Shown here: positions 1 to 7,369 of the stretch, one piece after another
Layout: every line of letters starts with the position of its first letter
Numbering within the stretch: position 1 is the first letter of the stretch
Made by a program: the position numbers and the translations under genes
Assembly (NCBI GenBank): GCA_002900535.1
Contig: MUGC01000006.1
Location: forward strand, 1-26,403
Reading direction: 5' to 3'
DNA from: Thermoplasmata archaeon M9B1D
GTDB taxonomy: Archaea; Thermoplasmatota; E2; DHVEG-1
Length of the DNA: 26,403 bases
Notes under the pieces: model-generated
Told to the model about the DNA's origin: nothing
Databases searched by the model: none
Seen by the model: only the letters and a program-made list of their open reading frames with translations

Positions 1-1
1 T

Positions 2-418
2 TTGATTTTAGTTATACCAGTTGTAACTGCTGAAGCTGCTTATAATAATCCACCTGGAAAACCAACTATTAATGGTCCTTCTTCTGGAAAAGCTGGAACA
101 GCTTATGATTTTGATTTTTGTTCAAGTGATCCAGATGGAGACGAGTTATATTATTGCGTTGACTGGGGCGATGGATCTGGGGAAGTTTGTTTAGGATCAT
201 TTCCATCAAATACTTGCATTAATGAATCTCATACCTGGGCAAGTGATGGAAAGTATACTATAAAAGCAAAAGCACGAGATATTAATCAAGCAGAAAGCGA
301 CTGGGCAACTTTTTCAGTTTCTATGCCAAAAAATAAGATAATGGACATTAATTTATTTTTACAAAGATTCTTTCAGCGTTTTCCATTGTTTGAAAAAATA
401 CTAAACCAAATAGTATAA
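2..418 (+). CDS. Secreted PKD-like domain protein with conserved C-terminal tail (5' partial)
   Basis: The reading frame is open to the left edge. The first visible residues (ILVIPVVTAEA) look like the hydrophobic core and cleavage region of a signal peptide, so only a few N-terminal codons are probably missing. One PKD/Ig-like beta-sandwich follows (about residues 18-108): it starts NNPPGKPTINGPSSG, has the SDPDGDELYYCVDWGDGSG core, and ends with the strand KYTIKAKARD. After SMPKNK comes the tail INLFLQRFFQRFPLFEKILN, which recurs in the proteins ending at 3691 and 5560. The product is probably exported and surface-attached or matrix-forming. The PKD fold is well supported. The tail's role is unknown; sorting, anchoring or oligomerisation are inferences. 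Confidence 0.8.
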   Translation: MILVIPVVTAEAAYNNPPGKPTINGPSSGKAGTAYDFDFCSSDPDGDELYYCVDWGDGSGEVCLGSFPSNTCINESHTWASDGKYTIKAKARDINQAESDWATFSVSMPKNKIMDINLFLQRFFQRFPLFEKILNQIV

Positions 419-440
419 ACTCTTTTTTCTTTTTTTTAAC
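419..440 (+). terminator. T-rich archaeal terminator
   Basis: A run of T tracts broken by single C residues directly follows the stop codon at 418. The same pattern follows the stops at 2429, 3691 and (on the minus strand) 24250, so it is probably the intrinsic archaeal oligo-T terminator for these genes. Confidence 0.55.
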
Positions 441-458
441 ATTTTGTTGTTTTTTTAA

Positions 459-992
459 TTAGATTTCAAAAAAATCTACAATACTTTCAATATTTGGATT
501 TGTTACACCAGAGTTTTGTGCTGTGAACATTACTTCTTGTAGAACTATATCGCTTACAAATCCTTCATATGTTCGATTTAGTAACTCTACATAGTTTTTT
601 GCAATTCTTATATCGGGTGCATTAAAATATATAAGCCAGTCATATACACCATTCATATACATATGAGTTAAGGATTCAACTCCTAACTTTTCTATTCTTT
701 CCATAAAATCTCTACGAGCCATTTTGTGAAGTATTTCTTTTTTCATCGGTTCGTTTGATCTTTTAATAAGCAAGATATAAGTTTTTTTACCAAGTTTCTG
801 TTCATCTACTATTGCTGAATATCCCCAGATTGTATTATTCTTTTCAAGGTTTTTTACTATTCGCCAAACTTTTTGTCTTGAAAAACCCAAGGAGTTTGCA
901 ATATCATTAATAGATTTATTTGCATTTTTTCTTAACTGTTTAAGTACCTTTTTTTCATCTTGTTCTATTTGATCATAACTATTTTTTGGCAT
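459..992 (-). CDS. Lrp/AsnC-like HTH transcriptional regulator
   Basis: 177 aa. An N-terminal winged helix-turn-helix (about residues 10-60, KKVLKQLRKNANKSINDIAN then GFSRQKVWRIVKNLEKNNTI) is followed by a ferredoxin-like ligand/oligomerisation domain (GYSAIVDEQKLG, YILLIKRS, then YDWLIYFNAPD), as in Lrp/AsnC proteins. The ATG at 992 was chosen over an upstream TTG. An A/T-rich TATA-like box centred near 1017 puts the transcription start at or next to this ATG, so the mRNA is probably leaderless. The gene is convergent with the secreted protein ending at 418. Its target is not evident. The C-terminal half is more divergent than in canonical AsnC, so the family call is firm but the subfamily is not. 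Confidence 0.85.
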   Translation of the reverse strand: MPKNSYDQIEQDEKKVLKQLRKNANKSINDIANSLGFSRQKVWRIVKNLEKNNTIWGYSAIVDEQKLGKKTYILLIKRSNEPMKKEILHKMARRDFMERIEKLGVESLTHMYMNGVYDWLIYFNAPDIRIAKNYVELLNRTYEGFVSDIVLQEVMFTAQNSGVTNPNIESIVDFFEI

Positions 993-1009
993 ATGCAACA
1001 AAATAGGAT

Positions 1010-1022
1010 TTTATTATATAAA
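1010..1022 (-). promoter_or_regulatory. TATA box for the Lrp-like gene ending at 459
   Basis: On the minus strand the sequence reads TATATAATAAAATCC about 25 nt before the ATG at 992, which fits an archaeal TATA/BRE element driving a leaderless transcript. There is no Shine-Dalgarno between it and the ATG. Confidence 0.5.
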
Positions 1023-1065
1023 TATATTCAAAATGTTAAATATACTTTAACCATGATTTTTTACA

Positions 1066-1098
1066 GTGTTTGAAAAAATACTAAACCAAATAATATAA
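1066..1098 (+). pseudogene. Orphan fragment of the secreted-protein C-terminal tail
   Basis: This stretch translates as VFEKILNQII followed by TAA, matching the last ten residues of the tail in the proteins ending at 418, 3691 and 5560. No coding body precedes it. It lies in the 441-base gap between 992 and 1434, followed 75 bases later by a fragment of the 3' repeat (1174-1200). It is best read as the decayed 3' end of a lost secreted-protein gene. The rest of the gap (about 1201-1410) is A/T-rich with no recognisable gene. Confidence 0.65.
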
Positions 1099-1173
1099 AA
1101 ACAAAAACAACCAAACAACCAACAGATAGACGCTTATCAATAGGTCAATTAAAACATTATGTCCTAATCGTAT

Positions 1174-1200
1174 GTGCTGGGTGTAGGCCGTAAGCCGCTT
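1174..1200 (+). repeat. Short copy (R1) of the dispersed 3' repeat, rnpB-end-like
   Basis: GTGCTGGGTGTAGGCCGTAA followed by GCCGCTT matches the P1-strand segment found in the repeats near 5700, 9600 and 13830. It matches the complement of the RNase P RNA 3' end at 19139-19160 even further, through AAGCC-CTT. It lies downstream of an orphan tail, as the longer copies do. Confidence 0.55.
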
Positions 1201-1433
1201 TGTATCTCAAAATATCTTACGAATAGAATGATATTATAGAACAGAAGACCAAGCAGATAATAATTATTAAAGTATTGGGAATAATCTCCCACTTTTTTTC
1301 TATTTTTTAGGGTTTTAACAATTTATTTTTTTTATTATTTGTTATTTTACCATTCTGATATGTCGACAGGATAATTTAATATTTGAAGAATTAAAAAATA
1401 ATTATAGGGAAGATGAAAGGGAGATAAAAAAAA

Positions 1434-2429
1434 ATGAGATATTTAAAATTAAAAATAATAACAACTATATTTTTAACTGTAATGTTATTTCTGACTAGCT
1501 TGAATATTACAGTAAACGCTGATGACTCTCCAATTGTAGAATACGATACAATATTTTATGAAGATTTTACAGGAGTAGTAACAGGTGCAATTCCAACTGG
1601 TTGGACAAGACCTGATACATTACGCTGGGGTGCACAACCATCGAGTTATGCAGGTGGTGAAAGCCTAGAGATGAGATTCTATTGGTATTCATCAGCAAAT
1701 GATGATTTCTATTTGATAACACCTGAAATTGACACGAGTGCCTTTACAACGCTTGATTTCAGCTTTAGACAATATGTAAACCACTATACGACACTATATA
1801 CACTTAAAGTCTTAGCTCTTATCGATGGCGGTGCAAATGAATATGAGATAGATTCATGGACGCCTACTGAAAGTTTCGGTCCAGTCTTAGAAACCTATAC
1901 CTTAACATCTGCAGCTCATGGAGTAGGTGCATCTGACTTCCAACTTGCATGGGTCTTCTCAGGAGATTCATTTAACATCAATTATTGGTATGTTGATGAT
2001 GTCGAACTCATTCCACCAGTGATACCCGTTTCTGTTGATATAAAACCTGGTACTTGCCCAAATGCCATTAATACGAAAAGCAGAGGAGTAATATCAGTTG
2101 CGATATGTGGTACTGAAGATTTTGATATTACAACTATTGACCCAGCAACAATAAGAATAGATATAAATTGCGGTGGTGTTTCTCCACTCCGATGGAGTTA
2201 TTATGATGAAGCTACTCCATTCGTAGGAGAGCTATGTGATTGCCATGAATTAACTGGTGATGGATACCTTGATTTAATACTTAAATTTAAAACACAAGAA
2301 GTTATTGATAATCTTGGTCCCGTTGATGATGGTGATGTGATTACACTCTTTATATCAGGAAATTTAAAGGAAGAATATTATGGCACACCTATTTTAGGTT
2401 CAGATTGTGTGGTAATTAAAGATAAGTAA
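1434..2429 (+). CDS. Secreted MAM/choice-of-anchor-J-like protein
   Basis: 331 aa with a signal peptide (MRYLKLKIITTIFLTVMLFL, cleavage probably after VNA). Residues about 35-190 form a jelly-roll like the MAM or choice-of-anchor-J fold: it opens FYEDFTG then IPTGWTR, contains FYLITPEIDTSA, and ends with NINYWYVDDVELIPP. Residues about 198-325 form a second beta domain common in secreted archaeal and bacterial proteins, with the signatures SVDIKPGTCPNAIN, GVISVAICGTEDFDI, TIDPATIRI and LTGDGYLDLILKF; the last resembles a Ca-binding loop. It likely binds carbohydrate or protein outside the cell. The ATG is preceded by GGGAG. Unlike its neighbours it lacks the conserved tail and ends VVIKDK. 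No catalytic residues are apparent. Confidence 0.85.
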   Translation: MRYLKLKIITTIFLTVMLFLTSLNITVNADDSPIVEYDTIFYEDFTGVVTGAIPTGWTRPDTLRWGAQPSSYAGGESLEMRFYWYSSANDDFYLITPEIDTSAFTTLDFSFRQYVNHYTTLYTLKVLALIDGGANEYEIDSWTPTESFGPVLETYTLTSAAHGVGASDFQLAWVFSGDSFNINYWYVDDVELIPPVIPVSVDIKPGTCPNAINTKSRGVISVAICGTEDFDITTIDPATIRIDINCGGVSPLRWSYYDEATPFVGELCDCHELTGDGYLDLILKFKTQEVIDNLGPVDDGDVITLFISGNLKEEYYGTPILGSDCVVIKDK

Positions 2430-2499
2430 TTAATTCAACTTTTTCTTTTTTTTATATTGTTTTAACATTTTGTTGTTTTTAAGGTGTTAATCAAATATT

Positions 2500-2694
2500 T
2501 TAGAATCTTTTCCTTTTAAAGAAAAACTGTAACCCAGTTGTAGTACCACCACCCATCTGAGATAATGGTACTACTGAAACAAGCTCCCATCCATCTCGAC
2601 CTAAATCAGCTAGTAACTGCTCAGAATCTGATCTATCCTTACCTGACCAGAAAGATTTCTCTGTTTTAATTATTTTATATTCCCAACTTGCCAT
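2500..2694 (-). CDS. DUF4177 family small protein
   Basis: 64 aa. The pattern is typical of DUF4177: WEYKIIKTE at the N-terminus, LLADLGRDGWELVSVVP in the middle, and a C-terminal strand LQFFFKRK. The length is usual for the family. The ATG at 2694 follows AAGGTGATAG, a good match to the archaeal anti-Shine-Dalgarno. The function of the family is unknown; it is a small cytosolic alpha/beta protein. It stands alone, convergent with the secreted protein ending at 2429 and divergent from the one starting at 2936. Confidence 0.85.
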   Translation of the reverse strand: MASWEYKIIKTEKSFWSGKDRSDSEQLLADLGRDGWELVSVVPLSQMGGGTTTGLQFFFKRKRF

Positions 2695-2798
2695 TTACTA
2701 TCACCTTATCTTCAATTAAGATTTAGAATTTATATTATTATAACTTATTAGATCTTCTTAATAATTATTTCTCTATTTTGTTATAAATTTTGAAAGTC

Positions 2799-2930
2799 TT
2801 TTCTTTTTTACATTTTGTTGTTTCCAAGGGTTGTTTTTTTAATTTTGTTGCATAAACGATAATTAATGTTTTATATGATATAATTCATACGATATTTTAA
2901 GATATAGTAAATATCTTTTAATGTGGGGGA
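2799..2930 (+). promoter_or_regulatory. Shared 5' leader, copy 1 (terminator + promoter + RBS)
   Basis: The segment TTTACATTTTGTTGTTTCCA then AGGGTTGTTTTTTTAATTTT recurs almost exactly before the gene at 3843 and in variant form before 14078. A TATA-like TTTTATATGATATAA lies at about 2868-2883. It ends in a block resembling AAGATATAGTAAATATCTTT and a GTGGGGGA ribosome binding site just before the ATG at 2936. The shared sequence implies duplicated or co-regulated promoters for secreted-protein genes. Confidence 0.6.
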
Positions 2931-2935
2931 AAAGA

Positions 2936-3691
2936 ATGAGGAAGAAAATAATTGGAATTTTTATAATAACGCTGTTGACTATTTCCGCGACGACAACAAT
3001 AGCTACAAATATAAATAAAAATAATTATAGTAAATTAAAAACAATTGAACCGCTTGATGTACCAAATGGATGGTTAGAAGGAGCAGATCAATATCAGATA
3101 GAAAATATTTCTTATGGATTTGTTATTCAACCATCATTTCCTTGCGCACAAGAATTTAAACCTTCTAAAGAAACATTAACTGCTGTTGCATTACCATTTT
3201 TTAAATTTGGAGATCCTCCATCTGGTACTACAATAACAGTTTGGATCCGAGATGAACTTAATGGAAATGATCTTGCTACAGCAAGTATAGATACAGATAA
3301 TTGGAGATTTAAATTAAACAAGGGAACATGGGCATTGTTTGATTTTGATGATATAGAAACGACACCGGAAGAATCATATTATATTGTATGTTCAGCAGAT
3401 AAAGGTACTTTTGACCCTGAGGATAGCAATAATACAAATACTTTTTGTTGGTTTTTTGATGTGAGTAATAAATATGATCGAGGTATCGCATTTCAATCTA
3501 ATGATTCTGGACAAACATGGCCTGATTTAGAAAACCCATTTGATGATCCTGAATATGTTGAATGTGATTTTACTTTTATAACATATTTCCAAAAACCACC
3601 TAAAAACAAATCAACCGACATAAATTTGTTTTTACAGAAAATAGTTCAGCGTTTTCCTATCTTGGAAAAAATACTAAAACAAATAATATAA
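2936..3691 (+). CDS. Secreted beta-sandwich protein with conserved C-terminal tail
   Basis: 251 aa. The ATG at 2936 (MRKKIIGIFIITLL) was preferred over one at 2921 because GTGGGGGA lies just upstream and because MRKK/MKKK starts recur in neighbouring secreted genes. A signal peptide spans about residues 1-24. The body (about 45-220) is a single beta-rich domain with FPCAQEFKPSKETLTAVALP, TITVWIRDELNG, TWALFDFDDIETTPEESYYI and a C-terminal FTFITYF strand. This resembles carbohydrate-binding or galactose-binding-like jelly-rolls of secreted proteins, but I cannot name the family. After KPPKNK comes the tail TDINLFLQKIVQRFPILEKI then LKQII. Export is well supported; the function is unknown. Confidence 0.8.
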   Translation: MRKKIIGIFIITLLTISATTTIATNINKNNYSKLKTIEPLDVPNGWLEGADQYQIENISYGFVIQPSFPCAQEFKPSKETLTAVALPFFKFGDPPSGTTITVWIRDELNGNDLATASIDTDNWRFKLNKGTWALFDFDDIETTPEESYYIVCSADKGTFDPEDSNNTNTFCWFFDVSNKYDRGIAFQSNDSGQTWPDLENPFDDPEYVECDFTFITYFQKPPKNKSTDINLFLQKIVQRFPILEKILKQII

Positions 3692-3702
3692 ACTAAAAAT
3701 TC

Positions 3703-3842
3703 TCTTTTCTTTTTTTACATTTTGTTGTTTCCAAGGGTTGTTTTTTTAATTTTGTTACATATTTCATCGATAATATTTAATACTACTCAAAGGATTTAAT
3801 TTTCTAAGATAGTAAATATTATTATATTTGTGGGGGAGTAGT
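3703..3842 (+). promoter_or_regulatory. Shared 5' leader, copy 2
   Basis: It repeats the TTTACATTTTGTTGTTTCCA / AGGGTTGTTTTTTTAATTTT block of 2799-2930 and doubles as the terminator region for the gene ending at 3691. It ends with a TAAGATAGTAAATATTATTA-like stretch and GTGGGGGAG before the ATG at 3843. The middle (3766-3800) differs from copy 1. Confidence 0.6.
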
Positions 3843-3875
3843 ATGAAAAAGAAACAAGTTGGATTTGTATTTTGT
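3843..3875 (+). other. Frameshifted signal peptide start (one T short)
   Basis: The ATG at 3843 with its GTGGGGGAG ribosome binding site encodes MKKKQVGFVFC then stops. The long frame of the following gene picks up at 3872 with LLIISVLPATGF. Adding one T to the run at 3870-3873 joins them into MKKKQVGFVFLLIISVLPAT, a normal signal peptide. The gene is therefore either phase-disrupted at a homopolymer or carries a sequencing error. Confidence 0.75.
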
Positions 3876-5560
3876 TAATAATAAGTGTTTTACCTGCAAC
3901 AGGTTTTATCACATATGATGGACCTTATTTAGAAATTACTTGGCCACCTGATTATTATGAAACTTCTGTTTCTACTATAGTTGTTACTGGTTTTGCTAGT
4001 GGTGAGCTACCTTTGAATGAATATGGTTATACTATTGAGTATCCAGGTGGTGGGATTTTTTCTGAGTTTTGGCCCATTAACCCACCAGTTGAATATTACG
4101 AGTTTGAAATATCTGTACCTCTTGTAGAAGGCGAAGATGGAAATCTTATCACTGTTTATGCTAAGGATACGCAGAATAATAAAGGAGTTGATTCTGTTGT
4201 GGTGGTTTATATTCCTGGCGATTCACCACATACTTTTTCACAAACTAATTTTAATTTAGGTGAAAATTCCATTCAAGATTCTTCATGGGGTCATGTTGAT
4301 GTAGTGTATACTGGAACTGAGTATTTACAATATTTTAATCTTGTAGTAAATAACAATTGGCAAATACGTAATGCTCCTTTGATGTCAACTCAAGGGATTG
4401 GAGTTGAAAATCATCTAGGTTTGATTTTTGATTTGGAAGTAAGTAACGGAACAGATGTGAATTTGATAAATGTTATAACAAATGTTGGAACAAGTATGCT
4501 TTCCTCACCACCATCAGGTTCACCCATGACTGTACCTGTAGGTGATATTGATGTAACAGTTGGGGGTCGTGGTGCAGAGCCAGTTACTGTTTCAAATCCA
4601 GAACCTATTCAAATTTCCGTTCCTGAAATTGTTGATAGAGCCTATAATCGCAATATGGTTAACCAAGACTGTGGTCTTAATGAATGTGTTCCAGCTGCTT
4701 TTTCTAATAGTTTAAGATGGCTTGATCAAATAAATGACAGTTTAAATATACCTGAAGATAAGAAAAGTATTCCTGCATTAAGAAATTTTACTAATTGGGA
4801 TCCAATAAATGGAACACCTATTGATGGCTCAGATTGGCATGGTAAAAGAGACAATACTTCTGATTATGTAACAACAAGAAAATTTGAAATGTATCAAATT
4901 GATGATGTAATGAATGAGATAAAAGATGATCAGGACGTTGAAATAATGGGCCCTCATCATGGTGCAGTTGTAACAGGTATTTTAAAATTATCAGATGGGA
5001 AATATATAATTACCATAGCACATGATACAAATCAAGGACATGATGGAGGAACTGAGGAACAGATGGTTGTATATGATAGTCATACAGGAGTAGTAACATT
5101 TGGATCATATGGAATTGATACACGTCAGAGGTTAGACTATTTTGTTGTAGAATGTCCAAAAGGAAATAGCGAGAATAATCCACCGGAAGCACCTGAACAA
5201 CCTAGTGGAGAAACAAATGGTAGAACAGGAGAATCTTATGTTTATGAAACGGAAACAAGTGATCCAGATAATGATCAAGTAAGCTATGGATGGGATTGGA
5301 ACGGAGATGGAACTGTTGATGAATGGACTGAATTATATAATTCTGGAGAAGTTATAACTTCAGCCCATATCTGGAACACTAAAGGAACCTATTCAGTTAA
5401 AGTAAAGGCAAAAGATGAATATGGCCTAGAGGGAGATTGGTCAGATCCACTTTCGGTAACTATTCCAAAGACCAAAGTGATTAATATACCAATGTTTTTG
5501 CAAAAACTCGCTCTGCGTTTTTCTTTCTTTGAGAAAATACTAAACCAAATACTAATTTAA
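3872..5560 (+). CDS. Secreted cysteine-peptidase-like protein with PKD domain and conserved tail
   Basis: 562 aa counted from position 3872; the true start is probably the ATG at 3843, separated by a one-base shift. An Ig-like domain (about residues 15-110, YLEITWPPDYYETSVSTIVV) and a second beta-rich stretch precede a domain at about 260-430. That domain looks like a papain/C39-like peptidase: CGLNECVPAAFSNSLRWL (C267, C272), GPHHGAVVTGI (H362, H363) and HDTNQG then VVYDSHTGVV. C272 with H363 is the likely pair, but activity is inferred. A PKD domain (about 440-535, YVYETETSDPDNDQVSYGWD) and the tail FLQKLALRFSFFEKILNQIL follow. It sits in the cluster of tail-bearing secreted genes, directly followed by the 3' repeat. 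Confidence 0.8.
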   Translation: MLIISVLPATGFITYDGPYLEITWPPDYYETSVSTIVVTGFASGELPLNEYGYTIEYPGGGIFSEFWPINPPVEYYEFEISVPLVEGEDGNLITVYAKDTQNNKGVDSVVVVYIPGDSPHTFSQTNFNLGENSIQDSSWGHVDVVYTGTEYLQYFNLVVNNNWQIRNAPLMSTQGIGVENHLGLIFDLEVSNGTDVNLINVITNVGTSMLSSPPSGSPMTVPVGDIDVTVGGRGAEPVTVSNPEPIQISVPEIVDRAYNRNMVNQDCGLNECVPAAFSNSLRWLDQINDSLNIPEDKKSIPALRNFTNWDPINGTPIDGSDWHGKRDNTSDYVTTRKFEMYQIDDVMNEIKDDQDVEIMGPHHGAVVTGILKLSDGKYIITIAHDTNQGHDGGTEEQMVVYDSHTGVVTFGSYGIDTRQRLDYFVVECPKGNSENNPPEAPEQPSGETNGRTGESYVYETETSDPDNDQVSYGWDWNGDGTVDEWTELYNSGEVITSAHIWNTKGTYSVKVKAKDEYGLEGDWSDPLSVTIPKTKVINIPMFLQKLALRFSFFEKILNQILI

Positions 5561-5800
5561 ACTAAAAAAACAAAAAATCTATCTATTTACTAATTTTTTT
5601 ATTTCAATTTTGATTAGTAGGAAGATGGAAAGGTCTTGGTGCCAACACCTCATCTAAAAATGAATGAGGCTTACAAAAACGTGTTTTTCTCCAGTTAAGT
5701 GCTGGGACTAGGCCGTAACATCTCCTTTAAAACTGCTCTAAGAACCGGGTTCTAAGACGAGTTCACAAAAAAGATGTGTGTCTTTGATAGAAAAATATAA
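5536..5800 (+). repeat. Dispersed 3' repeat, copy R2
   Basis: This copy starts within the tail codons of the preceding gene and runs through TCTATCTATTTACTAATTTT, GGTGCCAACACCTCATCT, AAAAACGTGTTTTTCTCCAG, TAGGCCGTAACATCTCC and GAACCGGGTTCTAAGACGAG to GTGTCTTTGATAG. About 165 bases match R3 (9434 on) and R5 (18974 on) almost without gaps. It has several short inverted repeats: GGTG/CACC, CCTCAT/ATGAGG, AAAAAC/GTTTTT and AGAAC/GTTCT. It fills the gap to 5825; no gene is visible in it. Confidence 0.75.
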
Positions 5801-5824
5801 TTATTTCTATTGTGCTGTATAAAT

Positions 5825-6217
5825 CTATTTAAAGAAATTTCGGGAAGAATAAAAATGTTCATATCCGTTAGTCAAAGTAAGAATTTTATTAAAATCATTT
5901 TTAATCTTTTTTAAATCTCTATCTGATAAGTAGACTTTTTTATTATTTTTGCATGGTAACTCTTTGATTAACCCCTGTAACCTGCAAACTATTGGTCGAA
6001 CTGGATAAATTGTACAACCAGTATAATCCAAAAATGGGCATTTATCTTCAAATTTTTTTAAAGAAATGTTATGTTTTTTGGCATAGTCTTTGATGAAATA
6101 ATTTTCTGGTTCATACCAGATAATTGGACCACAACAAATATGACAATGTTTGCATTTAAAATCGGGAATAACTGAGTAGACTTTATTTAACGATTCTTTT
6201 AGTTGAACTAAATTCAT
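5825..6217 (-). CDS. YkgJ-family cysteine-cluster protein
   Basis: 130 aa. An N-terminal cluster CKHCHICCG (C-x2-C-x2-CC) and a second set in KCPFLDYTGCTIYPVRPIVC match the zinc/iron-chelating YkgJ/CxxCxxCC family, including the typical C-P-x-L...C-x-I-Y-x-x-R-P-x-x-C-R pattern. The length fits single-domain members. The ATG at 6217 follows TAGGAGATAAATA, a clear ribosome binding site. It is cytosolic, likely binding a metal ion; no substrate is established. It lies downstream of and in the same direction as the ribosomal-protein operon but is separated from it by 37 bases. Confidence 0.88.
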   Translation of the reverse strand: MNLVQLKESLNKVYSVIPDFKCKHCHICCGPIIWYEPENYFIKDYAKKHNISLKKFEDKCPFLDYTGCTIYPVRPIVCRLQGLIKELPCKNNKKVYLSDRDLKKIKNDFNKILTLTNGYEHFYSSRNFFK

Positions 6218-6254
6218 TATTTATCTCCTATAAAAATTGAAATAGTCAGTTTTA

Positions 6255-6650
6255 TTAGGATATAATCTTTTTAATGTCAACTCCAAGTGTTTCCAATGCC
6301 TGTAAACCTTTATCATTTAGTTCAAAATCTTTATCATTTTTTTTCTGTAGCCACTTTGATTCTATCATATGTTCCAATAAAATTGATCCAAGATGCGAAC
6401 CTATGTGTTCATGGAATATACCTAAATTTCTCTCAGTGCATACGTTTATCGTTTTTCTTTTTGAATCCCTAAGTTTAGAAATATCTATACCAATCATCTC
6501 CAGTTCATTACATCCTTTTTCTGTTATAATGCAATCATTTTCGGATTGTTCTATCCATTTTTCTTTTAAAAGAAATTTGAATATTATTTCCCCTAAAACC
6601 CCACCTATGTGATCATAACAAATAGTGACTAACTTTCTATTTTTATTCAT
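6255..6650 (-). CDS. Tandem-repeat wHTH-associated protein (ArsR C-terminal-domain-like)
   Basis: 131 aa from the ATG at 6650, which has GAGGT just upstream. The protein is two copies of one unit: CYDHIGGVLGEIIFKFLLKE then IITEKGCNELEMIGIDI, and HEHIGSHLGSILLEHMIESK then FELNDKGLQALETLGVDI. Each copy resembles the C-terminal segment of many ArsR-family regulators (H-x-A-G-x-L-G-x-x-L...GW...LTPAG). There is no separate DNA-binding domain, so it may be a sensor, dimerisation or compact winged-helix protein. The start overlaps the 3' end of the S17e gene by 8 bases, implying translational coupling. The role is unknown. Confidence 0.7.
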   Translation of the reverse strand: MNKNRKLVTICYDHIGGVLGEIIFKFLLKEKWIEQSENDCIITEKGCNELEMIGIDISKLRDSKRKTINVCTERNLGIFHEHIGSHLGSILLEHMIESKWLQKKNDKDFELNDKGLQALETLGVDIKKIIS

Positions 6651-6864
6651 TGTATACCTCAAAATCAGATTTTTTAGCGCGTGGGGATAGAAGTCTGGTA
6701 ACATAACCAGCGATACGATTGCGGATAAGTATACTTTTAACATCGGTTAATTCTGCAACCTTTTTTTTGTTATGTTGGAAATCATCATGTTTAAAATCGT
6801 TAGGATATTTTTCAAGTAGAGCTTTGGCGATATTTTTAATGTGGATTTGTCTAATGTTTCCCAG
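6643..6864 (-). CDS. rps17e: 30S ribosomal protein S17e
   Basis: 73 aa. GNIRQIHIKNIAKALLEKYP and LTDVKSILIRNRIAGYVTRL are the hallmarks of archaeal/eukaryotic S17e, and the length is as expected. Family members begin MGNIRQ/MGRVR, which places the start at the CTG at 6864, with GGTGG five bases upstream inside the L10e gene. A GTG at 6873 (giving MVFLGNIRQ) is the alternative; no ATG is available. The start overlaps the L10e 3' end by 14 bases and the stop overlaps the next gene by 8, so the three are tightly coupled. It is a component of the small ribosomal subunit. Confidence 0.9.
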   Translation of the reverse strand: MGNIRQIHIKNIAKALLEKYPNDFKHDDFQHNKKKVAELTDVKSILIRNRIAGYVTRLLSPRAKKSDFEVYNE

Positions 6865-7369
6865 AAAGACCACCGCCCATAGAAATTTTGTAAGAAGTTG
6901 GTAATTTTGATGCAGCTTTTTTAAGACCTTGTTTAGCAAAATCTATATTTTTTTCTAAAGTTTCAACTGTCATTAAAGTCTGATCAGATTGTACCCTAGC
7001 AGCAGTACCTACTGCTTTTCCAAAAGATGCTCGCATTCCCTGTGAAACACGATCAGCACCTGCGCCAGTTGCTTGTTTGTTTTCTCTAATTACATGGTGG
7101 GGATAAACTCTTATATTTAAACGATAATCAGTTGCTCCTGCTTTTTTTTCTAAACAACGGTTTGCAGCTATACGAGCAGATTCTAATGCGTTATGTCTTA
7201 TTTGACATCTTTCATTTGCAGTGAGTAATATTTCAACTGGAAATTTTTCTGATTTGTTTCCCATGACAAATTGCGTGATACGTGATGGGGGAACTCCACC
7301 CATATATTCTCGGCGGGTATATGCATGTTGTTTTATGTTTCTATACATTTTGCTTGGTTTACGCGCCAT
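6851..7369 (-). CDS. rpl10e: 50S ribosomal protein L10e (uL16 family)
   Basis: 172 aa, the usual archaeal length. MARKPSKMYRNIKQHAYTRR, YMGGVPPSRITQFVMGN, NALESARIAANRCLEK, RVYPHHVIRENKQATGAGAD and GMRASFGKAVGTAARVQ are diagnostic of L10e/QM, the archaeal counterpart of bacterial L16, which helps form the tRNA-binding region of the large subunit. The C-terminus (KISMGGGLSGKH) carries, in another frame, the ribosome binding site and start of S17e. The ATG follows AGTGATTATAT. A TATA-like ATTTTATAATC on the minus strand (about 7415-7425) is a likely promoter. Confidence 0.97.
   Translation of the reverse strand: MARKPSKMYRNIKQHAYTRREYMGGVPPSRITQFVMGNKSEKFPVEILLTANERCQIRHNALESARIAANRCLEKKAGATDYRLNIRVYPHHVIRENKQATGAGADRVSQGMRASFGKAVGTAARVQSDQTLMTVETLEKNIDFAKQGLKKAASKLPTSYKISMGGGLSGKH

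Noticed and set aside
1174..1310. A second, degenerate RNase P RNA on the minus strand
   Set aside because: Only about 26 bases resemble the rnpB 3' end; none of the inner conserved regions or the 5' P1 strand is present.
5735..5766. GGGTTCTAA in the repeats as a tRNA T-arm
   Set aside because: There are no acceptor, anticodon or D-arm partners, and the GGTTC-like string is part of a short AGAAC/GTTCT hairpin instead.
6274..6904. Plus-strand frames opposite the ribosomal operon
   Set aside because: They are antisense to well-identified S17e and the tandem-repeat protein and have no ribosome binding sites or recognisable domains.
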